Assembly (NCBI RefSeq): GCF_016802725.1
Contig: NC_052676.1
Coordinates: 6,217,433-6,281,432, forward strand
DNA: 64,000 nucleotides
DNA from: Solenopsis invicta
Lineage: Eukaryota > Arthropoda > Insecta > Hymenoptera > Formicidae
Direction: 5' to 3'
The notes beneath the pieces were generated by a model. That model was not told where the DNA came from. It saw nothing but the letters and a program-made list of their open reading frames with translations, and searched no databases. A program made the position numbers and the translations under genes. Positions 50,311-61,439 of the stretch are shown here, in pieces (within the stretch, counting starts at the first letter, position 1; every line of letters starts with the position of its first letter).

Positions 50311-50477
50311 AGGGCCTCGCACATGAAATGCATAACATAACATAAGCACAACATAAAACCGACGGACCAATGAAAATGTTATATAAATCAATATGGCGAC
50401 TTTATGCTGAATGCTCATTGGTCCATTGGTCTTATGTTGTGCTTATGTTATGTTATGCATTTTATGTGCGAGGCCCT
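50311..50477. mobile_element. MITE H, copy 2
   Basis: 167 bp, same length and orientation as copy 1 and only 26 bp from it. AGGGCCTCGCACATGAAATG ... inverted ATGTGCGAGGCCCT; flanks TAA and TTA. Confidence 0.88.
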
Positions 50478-50488
50478 TTACATTTAAC

Positions 50489-50744
50489 TTATGCAGGATC
50501 TGGTAAAGTTCAATACTAGAATTTCAAGGCTACTGTTTATTGAGACCTCGGTAAACAGAAGCATTGAAATCCTAAAGCCTGTTCTACAATAGCATAAACA
50601 CAAGACCGTAAGGTTGTAAGGCGTGGTTTTAAGAGCTCGTAAGCAAATGAAAAATTTTCATTTCTTACGTTACAACCTTACGCTCTTGTGTTTACTGCTA
50701 TTGTAGAACAGGCATAATAATGAACTTTACCGGTTTCGGCATAA
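50489..50744. mobile_element. Outer MITE K containing nested MITE I
   Basis: TTATGCAGGATCTGGTAAAG (left) and its inverted counterpart TTTACCGGTTTCGGCATAA (right). Interior contains 50577..50713. Confidence 0.65.
50577..50713. mobile_element. Nested MITE I
   Basis: AGCCTGTTCTACAATAGC and inverted GCTATTGTAGAACAGGC, arms continuing CACAAGACCGTAAGGTTGTAA / TTACAACCTTACGCTCTTGTG. Confidence 0.85.
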
Positions 50745-51179
50745 GTCAATGGTTATTGTCTGCATAAATAAGCTTCTTCTATTCTCTTTTCTGAAGACTC
50801 CCTTGACCCCCCTTCTACAATCCATTTAATTTCCCACTTCACTACCAGATGGCAGTGCTTTTTTGTTTCCCATAGAGTCCCTAGAAGTAGAGAGTCTGGA
50901 CCGTGGTGGGAATAGACATGGTGTGCCAGCGTTTCGGAAGTCACGCCCCTTTTGTCATCGAGGTGGTCGTTCGGCAAACAGGCTGGCAACTGCGAAAAAC
51001 TAAATGTTTTATGATATGAGGTTACTACAACTGTTTTCATTGTATCTTTGTCACACCGTATGATATATGCGTTGTATCCTTGTCTCTCCTTCGTTTTCCA
51101 CTTCCTAATTTGGAGTTTGGAGTACGCGAAAAATCGAGGAGCTCGTAATTCACAATTTTTTATGTGAAATTTAATAAAA

Positions 51180-51305
51180 ATGCGGTGTATTGTAAAATCG
51201 TGTGCAAATAATACAACAGATAATCTCTGAAAAGTAAGTTTCTTCCATTTACCGAAGAATGAAATTATGCGTGAGGGCTGGCTTCGAAATATCAGGGAGG
51301 TTGAT
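51180..51305 (+). pseudogene. THAP-type zinc finger relic
   Basis: MRCIVKSCANNTTDNL, then an in-frame TGA, then VSFFHLPKNEIMREGWLRNI. The C-x5-C start and the FFHLPK...W block are THAP hallmarks, spaced as in the family. The remaining C2-H part was not found; AT-rich sequence follows. Confidence 0.7.
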
Positions 51306-52527
51306 ATATTAATAAATATATATAATAATAAATATTTATCATAAAAATTTTTTATAAATATTATAAAAATATTTTATACATATTTTATATATATGACGAA
51401 AAAAGATTATAAAAATCTTTATTAAAAATATTGTTAAAATATTTTCTAAAATATTGGTCGCGACTTGGATGTATGACCGCTTCGGAAAGCGGTCCTAAAA
51501 AAATTCCTAAGAATGGAATTTCTTTTGCAAAAATTGTTTTTTAAAATATAGAAATATTGTTTTACTCATTGAGATTATGTGGTGTAATATAATATTTATG
51601 CGGATATTTCGAACATTTTCAAAATAATTATCATAAATCATAAATATTTTTGAAACATTTATGATAAATATTTATGATCAGTCCAATTTACGGCCATAAA
51701 AACATTTATTAAATGTTTTGATAAATGTTTATAAAATATTAAAATAAATATTATAAATATTTAGTAAATATTTTATAAATATTTTATGCTATCTGGGAAA
51801 TCATTATATGAGATTGACATATCATTTTGATAGAAATAATATGCGATGTGAATACTCAAACGTTTGTTTGAGTATAAGACTGTTATATTAAAATGTATTA
51901 TTAAAATATATTGAATGTAGATATTATTAAAATGTATTATTAAAATGTATTAATAAAATGAATTAAAATGTATATAACATACAGATTTTGACATTTTCAG
52001 AAGTCTATTCTTGTACTGTATATAAAAGTTTTTTTTTTCATATTAATAAAAGTCGTTTATTATTATTCTTTATTATATTGTTTTTCTTTTATTATTATGC
52101 ATCCTTTATACATTTTATTTCATTATCTTAAATATTGCATTTGTTAAGTAAAATTGACCAGAAACAATCAATCATGGTCGGTACTAAATCAGGAGATTGT
52201 GAAACTAGCTCTTATAAATTGTAATAACATTACGATACTCTAATTAGGATAAAAAAAAGTTTATTTAAAGGTCTGTGTCCGCGATGCTACCGATGCTATC
52301 GATCCGAGTTCTCAGATCGAAAAGTGTGTAGCCAATCAACTTTTAGCTTTTACGGAAAAGCGGCAAGCTGATTGATTTATACAGTTCAGTTATAACAACT
52401 TTACGGAGTTAAACAAGGTTGGTTAACCTGTTTGCCGAACGAACAGAAAATAAGCGAGAGGGGAGAGAATTAGAGAAAGACGCTCGAAACGCTGGCACAC
52501 CATGTCTATTCCCACCACGGTCTGGAC

Positions 52528-52863
52528 TAGAGTCCTATATAAAGAGAGAAGCGACATCGAACCCCCACCACAACATTCAGTATCCAATTGAGTCCTCTAC
52601 CACCATTTTGGGACCGCTCTAATGTCATCAAACACCATTCGTATCATTCTACAAACAGCTGTGGTCACAATATGGCTGCTCGCTTAGCCAATCAAGTATC
52701 AATCAGATTACCAATCAGAGCTTCGGACATCAATGTCGCTTCTCTCTTTATGGCTGTGTTCCGATATTAACTGCCAGTACTGAAAATGTATAGTATATGT
52801 GACGTGAACTATAAATTTTCAGTACTGCCAGTAAAAACGGAACACAGCCTATATAGGACTCTA
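52528..52863. mobile_element. hAT-type MITE C, copy 3, nested in element G
   Basis: Exact 8-bp duplication GTCTGGAC at 52520..52527 and 52864..52871. Same sequence as copies 1 and 2 but interrupted by 52752..52849 near its right end. Confidence 0.92.
52752..52849. mobile_element. Nested MITE F (98 bp, TAT duplication)
   Basis: GGCTGTGTTCCGATATTAAC and inverted AAAACGGAACACAGCC; inner CAGTACTGAAAAT / ATTTTCAGTACTG pair. Flanked by TAT on both sides, inside MITE C copy 3. Confidence 0.9.
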
Positions 52864-53108
52864 GTCTGGACATTTCGGGGTTCCATGTGATTGGATGCAC
52901 GTGATTGTGCACCTAAAATGGCAGCACCAATACGGATCCCTGTTTAATCCTCTTTAGCCAATGCGATAACAATATACAATACGTTCAAGTGCACACAATG
53001 ATAAACATACACACACATAAAGCTCACGTACATACACTGACATATTCATTACCGACATTTTAGGGGCACATGTCCAGACTCTCTACTTCTAGGGACTCTA
53101 GTTTCCCA

Positions 53109-55265
53109 TGTTAAGTACATACAGAGCTTTCATTTCTCATAGTATATGTTCTGTGCCTCTGCGTGATCCAGAACTCCCACAGAGATTTTTGCTGATTCAT
53201 TTTCATTAGAAGGATGGCCGTATCGTTCCCAGTTCGTTGGCGTGGAAACGGGTGCTATTAATCATAAGAAGAAGAGTGAATACATCGTGATGAATAAGAC
53301 GTATTTAAAAAACGCTGAACCACTTTAAGAAATAATCAGCAATATCAATTGTAAGTAAATTAGAATTTATAACCATAATTCAGAATTTACAAACTAAGAT
53401 TTACTATGAAATCATCATTACTGCACAGAATTAAAATTTACTTAAAATCACATAAATAGATAATCTTTTTGATATATATTCTATAATATTTTAATTGATT
53501 ATTTAATATATTATTTGAATTGATTATTTAATATAAACAGTATTGTTCGATACGCGCATATATCGGTGCCGGCAAGTATTTCGGAGCTTGTCACGATGAG
53601 CGTGCTTATTTCGATCTTGTTATTCTCGTATATTGGAATCGTATTATTGTGTAAATCTCTAATCCGAAGTAAGCACGCTCTTCGCTCATGATTTGCTCCG
53701 TTTCGAGCGTGTTGATCACCTCCCCTTAAATTCCGATCCTAATTGCGTCATACCAGTCGTATGGCGGTGACATCGCCGATCAGTGCGTCACAGTGCGTGC
53801 TGAAGCGCCTGAAGCTCGATTGCAGAAGGAGCCGTACAACTAGTCGAGCGAATTCTCATTCTTCGTGTGCTTCATCTTTAATCCATGTGCAGTATATTTC
53901 AAGCCCGTCAGGCTCTATATTTACATTATCAGAGCTACGCGAACTACCAGACTATAATCATTTGTGATCGAGAGTGACAAATAAAAATTTGTTCACTAAT
54001 CAGCGAAGAAATTATGTGTTGCCTATTTTTTGTCCATCACCCGGCACCGGCATTCATCGGTATGGCGAGGCAGTGCCGTATTGAGCAATACTTATTAGAG
54101 GCACCCGCCTTGAGCTGACCCCAGCAACTGTAACGAACAAATATTAATAATGTAAATATTAGTAATATAAGTATTTATATATTATGTTCAAAAATTGTTT
54201 ACGAAAAATTATTTCAATATAAATATATTTAAATCTTAATCAATTTATAACTAATTATCTTACAAAATTTAAATTAAGAACTGTGCATAGAATTTAAACT
54301 GTTTTATTTATTTTAGAAGAATAACATATGCAAAATAAAAATTAAAATCCTAAAAATAATACAATCAAATTATATGCAGTTACTAATACATATTTTCATC
54401 TACATATATAAATTTCTACATATATAAATATTAAAAATTTTAATTATATTAAAGTTTTATCATATATAGAAAAATATGAAAATAAATTTAGTGTCTTTTA
54501 GTTTTATATTTCTATATACAATTTAAATTATATTGCTATAAGTATGTAATTAAAATTCTATCACTTATTATTTCTACGTAATACTGTTGCAATAAATGGA
54601 CAGTGAATTAATATAGCACTAAAGAGGAATCGAGAAGTCTCTTTCAAAGACGATAACAGTCAGTGACACTTGACACTATGCATAGATAACAGATTTTGTT
54701 GGCTATCGACATTACATATACTTAAAATCCGAAGGGGAGATAGAATTGCTATTGGAATTTATAAACAAGCTATTGGAATTTATAAATAAGCTATTGAAAT
54801 TTATAAATAAGCGTAAATTGGAATAACGGAATGGAAAAGAAGCATTTCAATAATTTTAAAGAAGTATTCATATCTCTTATATTCTTTGCTGTTATAATTT
54901 ATTCTCAAAAATTTTACTCGTATAAGCTTCTGTAACTTTCCTCTTACACTTGACATAACCTCCAATTTTTACTTTTACTAAAGATTTCAAGAAGCCTTTC
55001 GAAGAATTATTTATGAACTATGCTCTAAACTTTCCTCTTTAATTTATATCTTTTAATTCTATAATTTTTTGTCACTAAAATTTTATCTAAAATAGTCAAA
55101 ATTAAAAATAAGTTTATACTGTTTTATTGTGTTTATGTTATATCTTCAGATATCGGTCGAAGTTTTGGGTAAATATGATTTGAAAATAAGTTATTATAAT
55201 TACAAATTATATCATCAAATTAAAATATATAATTGAAAATAAATTGTATAAAAATTATATAATAA
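53109..55265. other. Intergenic; possible solo LTR at 53550..54080
   Basis: 53550..54120 is less AT-rich than both neighbours. It contains a stem (GAGCGTGCTTATTTCG / CGAAGTAAGCACGCTC), AATAAA at 53980 and GGTGCCGG / CCGGCACC near its two edges. An LTR is possible but no target duplication or primer site was proved. 54120..55265 is plain AT-rich DNA. Confidence 0.3.
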
Positions 55266-56736
55266 CCCTGCTGAAAAAGTCCAATTAAATCCATTTAATA
55301 TCATACCAGTTTCAATAAAATTCTATGGATTTTATGATATATTTTTGATCAAACTTCCGTTTCCGTTGAGTTAGAATTTATGCTGATATTATTAGCAAGC
55401 TTCTAACGTTTTGAATCTGATGTAATGGAAATATTTATATTTTGTTTTATATGTTTTAATGTTTGTATTGGTTTCAATTAAGTTCAATCATAAAATAGTA
55501 ATTATAATTTAAATAGTTCTTTTTGTTTTTAATCATGTTGAATATGATTTTAAAATATATAATTGGAAATTGTCACGAAAGGAACGAATATTATTTTTTA
55601 ACAATGAGTTTAAATCTAATTTAATACGTTTGTGTCTATATTCAATCATATTATATTAAATTAAAATTATTTATGGTTATGATAATGTTTAAATTATGAA
55701 GTAACGCGTTATTTAATTATAATGAAGTTACTTTATATTGCAATTATTTTTTTGGTAATGAACTGATAACAGTTACTTTTTTCTTATAATTGTAATTTGA
55801 TAGTTAATTTTATTAGATTTAAACTTAGAAAATAATATTTGTTCCATCGCAATAATATCAAATAAAAAACTTTAAAAACTGATTGAACATGATTTAAAAC
55901 ATTAAAACCATAAAAATAAAAACATTTTTAATGAAATTTATGATAAAAAATCTAGCTTAAATTATGAGATTTTATTGAAATTGAATGAAGCTAGAGAAAG
56001 CTATTCTTATTAAATCCTATTCAAACTATTAGATTTACATTTGTTGATAGTGACAATTTCCAATTATATATTTTAAAATCCTATTCAACATGATTAAAAA
56101 CGGAAGGAACTATTTAAATTATAATTACTATTTTATGATTGAACTTAATTGAAACCTAATACAGACATATTAAAACATGTAAGACAAAATATAAATATTT
56201 CAATTAAATCTGATTCAAAACGTTAGAAACTTGCTTATAATATCAGCATGAATTCTAATTCAACGGAATACAATACATTTAAGAGTAATAATGTTTTAAT
56301 GGAAAATGCAGATGCAGAAACGTCATTCAATCTTATTAAATCAAATAGGATTGATTTTTTAATGGTTTTAATTGAATTTTTTTAGCAGAAATATTCTCAT
56401 TAAATTATATTCAACATAATTAAAAACGCGATTGAAAACAATAGAAATTAATTAAATTATATTTACTATTTTATGTTTGAACATAATTGGAATCTATACA
56501 GACTTATTAAAACATATAAGATAAATTCTACATATTTCATTTAAATCTGATTCAAAATATTAGAAATTTGCTTATAATATCACATAAATTCTAGTTCAAC
56601 GGAATTAATTCTAATACAACACATTTAAAATTAATTATGTTTTAATGGAAAATGCAGGTTCAAAAACGTGATTCAATATTATTAAATCAAATAAGATCGA
56701 ATTTTTAATGGTTTTAATTGGACTTTTTCAGCAGGG
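55266..56736. mobile_element. 1.47-kb inverted-repeat element
   Basis: Ends CCCTGCTGAAAAAGTCCAAT and inverted TTGGACTTTTTCAGCAGGG. Internally symmetrical and duplicated: a block around 55480..55560 (AATCATAAAATAGTAATTAT) is inverted at 56087..56150 and again, more diverged, at 56410..56480. No coding frame. Confidence 0.82.
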
Positions 56737-56739
56737 AAC

Positions 56740-56884
56740 GTATTCGATTTATTAACTCGACCCGACTCCGAGTCGATGGTCTGTTCTTTGTAATTACAAA
56801 AGAAGAAATAAATTGCGCAAAAAATGCAGCTAAAAAGAACAGACCATTGACATGGAGTCGGGTCGAATCAGCAAATCGAACAGG
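56740..56884. mobile_element. MITE with TCGACCCGACTCC arms
   Basis: CTCGACCCGACTCCGAGTCGA, GGTCTGTTCTTT mirrored by AAAGAACAGACC and GGAGTCGGGTCGA. Abuts the previous element. A plus-strand 70-codon frame across it is spurious. Confidence 0.8.
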
Positions 56885-58321
56885 CTATTGGCCTAGTTTA
56901 CACCGAGTACTTGATACACGTACTAACTAATTTTCTATTAAATTATCTTAATTTCGGCAATAAATTTAAAGAATAGTATACTAAGCTGAGCAAGTAATAC
57001 TTAGAAGTTAGTATACTATTTAGCAAGTAATACTTAGAAGAAGCATTACGTAAATTTGGAATAAAATTTTTCAACCTAATAGAAAAAAATGCCTCAAAAT
57101 CAAAATTGTGTGAGATAACACACAAAAAGATGGCAAAATTTCTTGTTAAAAAGAATTTTTACATGTATACGTGCATATGTATACTCCATACTCATGGTGT
57201 GCAAATCTGAGTAAGCAATCTTTTCGTGATGCACATCGGGTTATAAAAATGTGTGCTGACGGTATTGTGCTGAAATAATAAAAACAAACAAGGGTTACTT
57301 TAAATTGATATTTTGCTAAATAAAATTGGTGTACAGCAAATTTTTTGTTTGTTTGAAAGGGTAAAGTTTGTACTTTGAGATGGTATCAATGATTACATTC
57401 GTCAATTTTTTCGGTTTAACCTGAGTAAAAACTGCACTAAAGCACCTTATAAGAGAGTGTTCACTCTGCATAACTCTTTTCTAAATTTATTTTTACGTTA
57501 ATTATTTGCTGAATAATTGCAATTTAAAAATAAAAAAATATTAATAATAAATGGTATATTATATAATTATCTTGACGTTGCGCGTGTGTGTTGGTAACTT
57601 CTCTTTTGAAAAAACCGGTTATGGACGCGTTATGTGGGTGCGATAAATGAGTGCCTTATCAGTGTAACGTATATGTTCTTGCCTTCAAATCATCTTGCGT
57701 CCCTCTGAGATAAGCAAATCTAATGTTGTGATAAAGAATATGATAAAATTATTTTTCCATACAGATACCTCATGACTTATAGCAAAACAAAATAAGCAAG
57801 AGACTTTAAAGATATATCCAAACGAGAGAAATGTTAAAAGAAAGCATTTCTTAAAATTATTGTTTTAAATAATTAACTAATGTAAAATATAAATGTTTAA
57901 TTAACATTAAATAAATACTAAATAAATACTTTACAAATCGTTATTGCAAATAAATTAATAATGGAGTATAAATATTAAAATAACATTAAACATTAAATAA
58001 ATATTTTCCATAAAACATTACATTAAATAAATAATTAATATAAATTAAATATTTAGCAAACGTTTAATAAATATTATTTTTATAAAATTTTTACAATACA
58101 TAAATTATTAAAAAAAGCATTTAAAAAACACTGCTAGTTGGATTTATTTGATGATAAATAACTTTTGAATTTATCGTAATAATGCAATTACTTTTTTACG
58201 AACTTTTCCATTTTCATATTAAGACTATTCAAACAAGCAACCAGATTTTTCTTCATAAAATTAACAAAGAAATATTCCTTTAAATTTTTACACTTTAGAA
58301 TTACTTTGTACATGGAAAGTA
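56885..58321. other. Intergenic AT-rich; truncated MITE at 56896..56972
   Basis: 56896 starts CCTAGTTTACACCGAGTACT, the same family as 3110..3340, with no right end. 56987..57040 has a duplicated AGCAAGTAATACTTAGAAG. The rest has no recognisable feature. Confidence 0.55.
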
Positions 58322-59690
58322 TTGCTACACATTCAATCTTTTTGTACCTTTAATTGCCAATGAACGACCGACAGGCAATTCTAACTGGAGTCCGCTTTGG
58401 TCCGAATTGTAAATATTTTCGAATCCATAACGCATATAATATTTAACGTTTTTGATACATCTATTACTTTCTCCCTCTACATTATCTTTGGATTGTAGAG
58501 TTCTCTTTGTTATAATTTTTGTGACTTCTTGGGAAACAATATTGTGTGCTATATACTTAAATGTACATACACAAATAAGGTTGATCAAGTGGGCGAGATA
58601 GAGGATTTGATTGGTGAAATCTTTTATGATTTTACTTCTTTTTTGTGAGTTTGTCTTGTTTCCAAATCTTGTTCATTGAATAAGTCATCAACGCTTCTTG
58701 CCGATCATCTTTTTGGATGATCTCTTATTGACTATTTCTTTGTCTTTTCCCGAGTTTTTTTAATTCTAAGAAAGGCGAATTGTCGTATAGCTAAATCGCT
58801 TGAGGAATTTGAGAGATTTTTGAGACTTAAATAAAACTTAAGTTTTTTTCTTCTTTCAAATCCTGGTTCTGTCCGCTCTTACGGATCATTGTATCGGGGT
58901 GAGCAAATGTTTCTCTTGATTTTGTCAATGACATGATTTCTTCTTTTTGTTTCTATCTTAACAATCTTATCGCTTCAATTGTAGCATTCGAGAGTTATAT
59001 TTCTCAGAAATAATTTTCTCGCTTAATCACGTTTTTCTCACGTTGACTTTTCCTCTCTCGTATCTCTCGTATTGTTTGTATTATTGCTCCTCTTTTGAAA
59101 CCTCTATACCGATTGATTTCAGCTGTAAGATCAGCTCTTTCCCTCGGTGGACTACTGGTATTAGGTTGATTGAAGAACAGCCACAATAGCCACCGGGATA
59201 CTTTTTTTACAAGTATCGCATATTGAAGGAGGAAATAGATAACAAAATAATCCATTTATATCTACTGGAATATCTGATGTTTTTCAACACATAAGTTAAA
59301 TCTTGTTTAGGAAGTATCAATCCTCAGCATTTTGATTTTAAATTTATACGACTGTAAAGGTGGTATAAATTAGCTTAAATCTCTGTTATATTCTGCATAA
59401 ATATCTTTATGCCATAACAGAAGCCTGATCATCAGAGTTTTGAGTCCTTCGGGTATAACAATAATTTTGAACCTTCTAATTTACATAATTTACGTAATTG
59501 TTTGATTTTTGGGCATTAATATACTTTTGATTATATTTTGTAGTAATGATTTTCTTTATAAAGTACTTGCCACAGTATGCACAGTGCATAAAAGGCCAGT
59601 TCATAAATGTTACGTTCTGGTATAATCTTTTTCATTTTTGAAGTAACAGAAATCTACAGGATTTTGAAAATTGCTTGGATGTATTTCCAT
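58322..59690 (-). pseudogene. Decayed DDE (pogo/Tigger-like) transposon, copy 1
   Basis: Minus-strand frame 58588..58325 reads IYNSDQSGLQLELPVGRSLA then IKGTKRLNV and stops; NSDQSG fits the first catalytic aspartate block of DDE_1 transposases. The rest upstream on the minus strand (to 59690) is homologous to copy 2 but full of stops. The C-terminal half is missing. Confidence 0.72.
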
Positions 59691-61439
59691 ATATTCGCTT
59701 TTATACCAAGCATATTCAAAAACATTTTTTTTAATGTAGGTGAAGAAAATTGATTGTGGGTTAGTAATTGCAATTTAATTACTTCATTAACGGGAGCAAA
59801 TTAACATATTTTTTTTTTAAAGAATTATATTATTGAAAAATATTCATACGAAATTTTTCCAAATCCAGAATCTAAAGGCTGAACGATGCCTGTTGACTTC
59901 TTTGAAATGGTTAAAAATTTGACTTCTTTGTTTTGTTGTTAGAACTTGTAAATTTAAGTAATCAAACACCAGTGATGCGCAATTTTTCTTTTATCTAGGG
60001 GTACTATTTCTCCTTACTCGCCATAACCTCACTCTTTGCCTATCTCTAATCCGCTCGCAAATTCCGCCTTCCTCCTATTTCCTAAGCACGCCTCCACTTC
60101 CCTGCCTTCTCCGCTCGTTCTTCTATCTATTCTACCCTTTCGCACTTCTCTCCCACACCTTTCTTCTCCTCAATCGCTTACTCAAATACGCTACGCTCTC
60201 ACACACGTTCTCACCTATGCGCTCCACCTAACCAAGTCCTCTAAATCCTCTAATGTATATGAAAGAGAGTTGTGCGTTGAATTGTTCTCAACAAAATACA
60301 AATCAAAACTGTTACATATACCCTCTATACATTCAGTTAAAGTATTGTAAGAAACAACGTTTTGCTGGTTTTTTTCCTGCCACCAATACATTAATATAAC
60401 CTGAATCGGCTTATCAAGGTAGGTGTACACCTCACTGTTTGATGATCCTGGAGCTTGTGAGTCTTGAGATGACATTTGCACCTGCTATCAGGTTCTTCTC
60501 TGGAAGTGATAAATGTATGTGTATTAGTAACGAAACGCCCACTACCACTCCGCTCTGTCCACCCGAGCAAAGTAAATAATGTTAATATAATTTAAAGGAA
60601 ATTTATAATGATTTCCAAATAACTGTTCTAGGAAAACCTACATTATTCAAATGGTACGAACAGAAACAATGTCTAATGGAATTTATTGGAAATTTATTGT
60701 AACCGAATCTATAAATACATAAATGTTTTAACAGGAGTCATTTTCGATTGATTATTATAAGAAATCTCCGATTGGTAGTCCTAGTTGTTTTTTAAGATTC
60801 TATTGGAAATTTGTCTATTGGAAATAATTAAGAATTACTACAAATAAAATCCTATAGATTTTAAATAGTGCGAACAAAAACAGTTTCTAATGGGATTTAC
60901 TAGAAATTCATAGTAACCGGATCTATAAATTCTTAAATGTTTTAACAAGAGTCATTTTCAATTGATTATTATAAGAAATCTCTAATTGGCAATCCTAGTT
61001 GTTTTTTAAGATTCCACTGAAAATGGTACTATTTCTTTTTGGTTTCAATCTTACATTCTTAATTAACCATCTGTTGTATATGATTCGCGGTTCGTTCGTA
61101 TGCGGGTGCGTTGGTTCTGAGCCGATCGATGGTTATATGACAACCGTTCTTGAACTGTCCACTATTTATTTAGGAACCGTTCGAAATCATTCTTTAGACG
61201 TTCGTAACCGTCTTTTCGACGTTTATTGCCGCTCATTTTTCGTTGTTGTTTTTGACTTGACTTTTTATACGGTGAAGCTCGTCGCTTTATCATAATGCTT
61301 GAACGTCCTTCTCGAACAAAGTTAGCCTCTTGTCTGACTCGTTTTGTGGATACGCGATTAATTTATAATTATCCCGGCTTCGCGAAGTTCCTCTACAACA
61401 GATAGCATCTTGTTGCCATGAGCGTCGTTGCCCGCTCAG
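59691..61439. other. Intergenic between transposon copies; tandem duplication
   Basis: 60030..60230 is a C/T-rich block. 60215..60481 (minus) is an 88-codon frame (VILMYWWQEKNQQNVV) that I do not recognise, perhaps transposon-derived. 60640..61025 is a diverged tandem duplication. Confidence 0.45.
60640..61025. repeat. Diverged tandem duplication, period about 214 bp
   Basis: Both units carry CTAATGG(A/G)ATTTA, AACCGAATCTATAAAT / AACCGGATCTATAAAT, GTCATTTTC(G/A)ATTGATTA and CCTAGTTGTTTTTTAAGATT in the same order. Confidence 0.75.

Larger units (their letters stand above)
50873..53100. mobile_element. 2.2-kb hAT-like element G with THAP relic
   Basis: Ends TAGAGTCCCTAGAAGTAGAG, identical and inverted for about 28 bp, flanked by exact GTTTCCCA at 50865..50872 and 53101..53108. 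Sub-terminal arms (CCACCACGGTCTGGAC... and complement) also pair across 1.6 kb. The interior has a broken THAP-domain frame at 51180, long AT-rich runs and MITE C copy 3. No intact transposase is present. Confidence 0.88.

Noticed and set aside
53743..53967. 74-codon plus-strand frame
   Set aside because: Ser/Arg-rich with no recognisable domain, inside a possible LTR; no splice or start support.
54020..54115. GC-richer stretch that superficially resembles a spliceosomal snRNA
   Set aside because: Compared by eye with U1, U2, U4, U5 and U12; only short word matches and no Sm site or matching fold.
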